This document shows positions 63,701-64,000 of a stretch of 64,000 bases of DNA, in pieces. Position 1 is the stretch's first letter, and every line of letters starts with the position of its first letter. The translations under genes were made by a program, and so were the position numbers. This DNA is from Calliopum simillimum (Eukaryota > Arthropoda > Insecta > Diptera > Lauxaniidae), in assembly GCA_951812925.1 (NCBI GenBank), contig OX638368.1, forward strand, positions 71,086,422 to 71,150,421. The letters are read 5' to 3'. The notes beneath the pieces were generated by a model. It saw only the letters and a list, made by a program, of their open reading frames with translations, had not been told where the DNA came from and made no database searches.

Positions 63701-64000
63701 AATTTAGTGCTATGTCCACGCAATTTTAGAAAAAATACCTCTTAATAAGTACAGCTACAAATTAGCTTTATAATATAAAATTATGTTAAAACATACTATA
63801 GGTAAAATTGATGCATATATCGTTATATAAAAATAGCAGCGAATTCTAAAAAGCCAAAGTTTTAAATCTTCCCAAAGGAAAAGCAAAAGCATTTACTAAA
63901 AATTTTAAAAAAATTGAGATAGGACCATAGCGCCCTAACGTACCGATATGCGCTATGTTTAGCAACTCACCAAGGATTTGTATTTTGAAGAACATCTATT
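63701..64000. other. Unassigned sequence to window end
   Basis: AT-rich DNA; 'agcgccctaacg' near 63930 is reminiscent of the 3160-3380 inverted words but too short to use. Nothing else is supported. Confidence 0.35.

Overview
The window looks like repeat-rich, AT-rich chromosomal DNA of an insect, most likely a higher fly (Diptera). The evidence is the transposon content: three BEL/Pao LTR retrotransposons, a Ty3/gypsy remnant, several Jockey-type LINEs with endonuclease and reverse transcriptase, tRNA-derived SINEs with A and B boxes, and many foldback or MITE-type elements. I found no convincing host protein gene, no rRNA and no functional tRNA. Almost every recognisable coding stretch belongs to a mobile element, and most carry stops or frameshifts.

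Layout. 0.4-2.8 kb: LINE 3' end, a tandemly duplicated block with two SINE copies, one copy split by a 980-bp inverted-repeat element with an exact 8-bp target duplication. 3.5-5.8 kb: degenerate LINE (endonuclease + RT). 5.9-6.7 kb: repeat element whose near-identical inverted copy lies at 52.6-53.4 kb. 7.3-34.3 kb: one ancient Ty3/gypsy element broken into pieces by at least five insertions. Pieces of gag/protease/RT (7.3-8.6 kb), RT-RNase H (19.6-20.0 kb), RNase H (32.7-32.9 kb) and integrase (33.0-34.3 kb) remain in the right order. Between them sit BEL copy 1 (8.6-14.4 kb), an uncharacterised reverse-strand protein fragment, a ~128-bp minisatellite, a 3-kb foldback (16.1-19.1 kb), and a 12.1-kb unit with 38-bp inverted termini and CGACG target duplications (20.0-32.1 kb). 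That unit itself contains BEL copy 2 (22.7-31.3 kb).

34.9-36.6 kb: an inverted-terminus element holding a 36-bp minisatellite split by a third SINE copy. 38.0-44.1 kb: BEL copy 3, the youngest and most complete element (272-bp LTRs differing at one base, 5-bp target duplication), with gag-protease and pol in overlapping frames. 45.7-47.6 kb: Jockey LINE on the minus strand with an internal deletion. 48.8-52.3 kb: another minus-strand LINE, interrupted by a second LINE copy (49.55-51.41 kb) that keeps one 528-codon ORF with a 2A-like motif, a PHD-like zinc finger and an endonuclease but has lost its RT. 53.4-55.4 kb: a Merlin/ISXO2-type transposase remnant between long inverted repeats. 57.1-61.4 kb: a very AT-rich, stop-filled LINE split by a 1.65-kb foldback. 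62.0-63.7 kb: a short foldback of tandem repeats and a MITE with 36-bp inverted ends.

The elements do not form a pathway. They record successive insertions, and the target duplications and interrupted reading frames let the order be read. The gypsy copy is oldest, BEL1 (LTRs differing by a few percent) is intermediate, and BEL2 and BEL3 are recent. The least ordinary items are BEL2, which carries a second, GC-richer gag-protease block downstream of pol inside the same LTRs; the RT-less LINE with an open ORF; and the Transib-like unit. Family assignments are from motif recognition by eye, without database searches.
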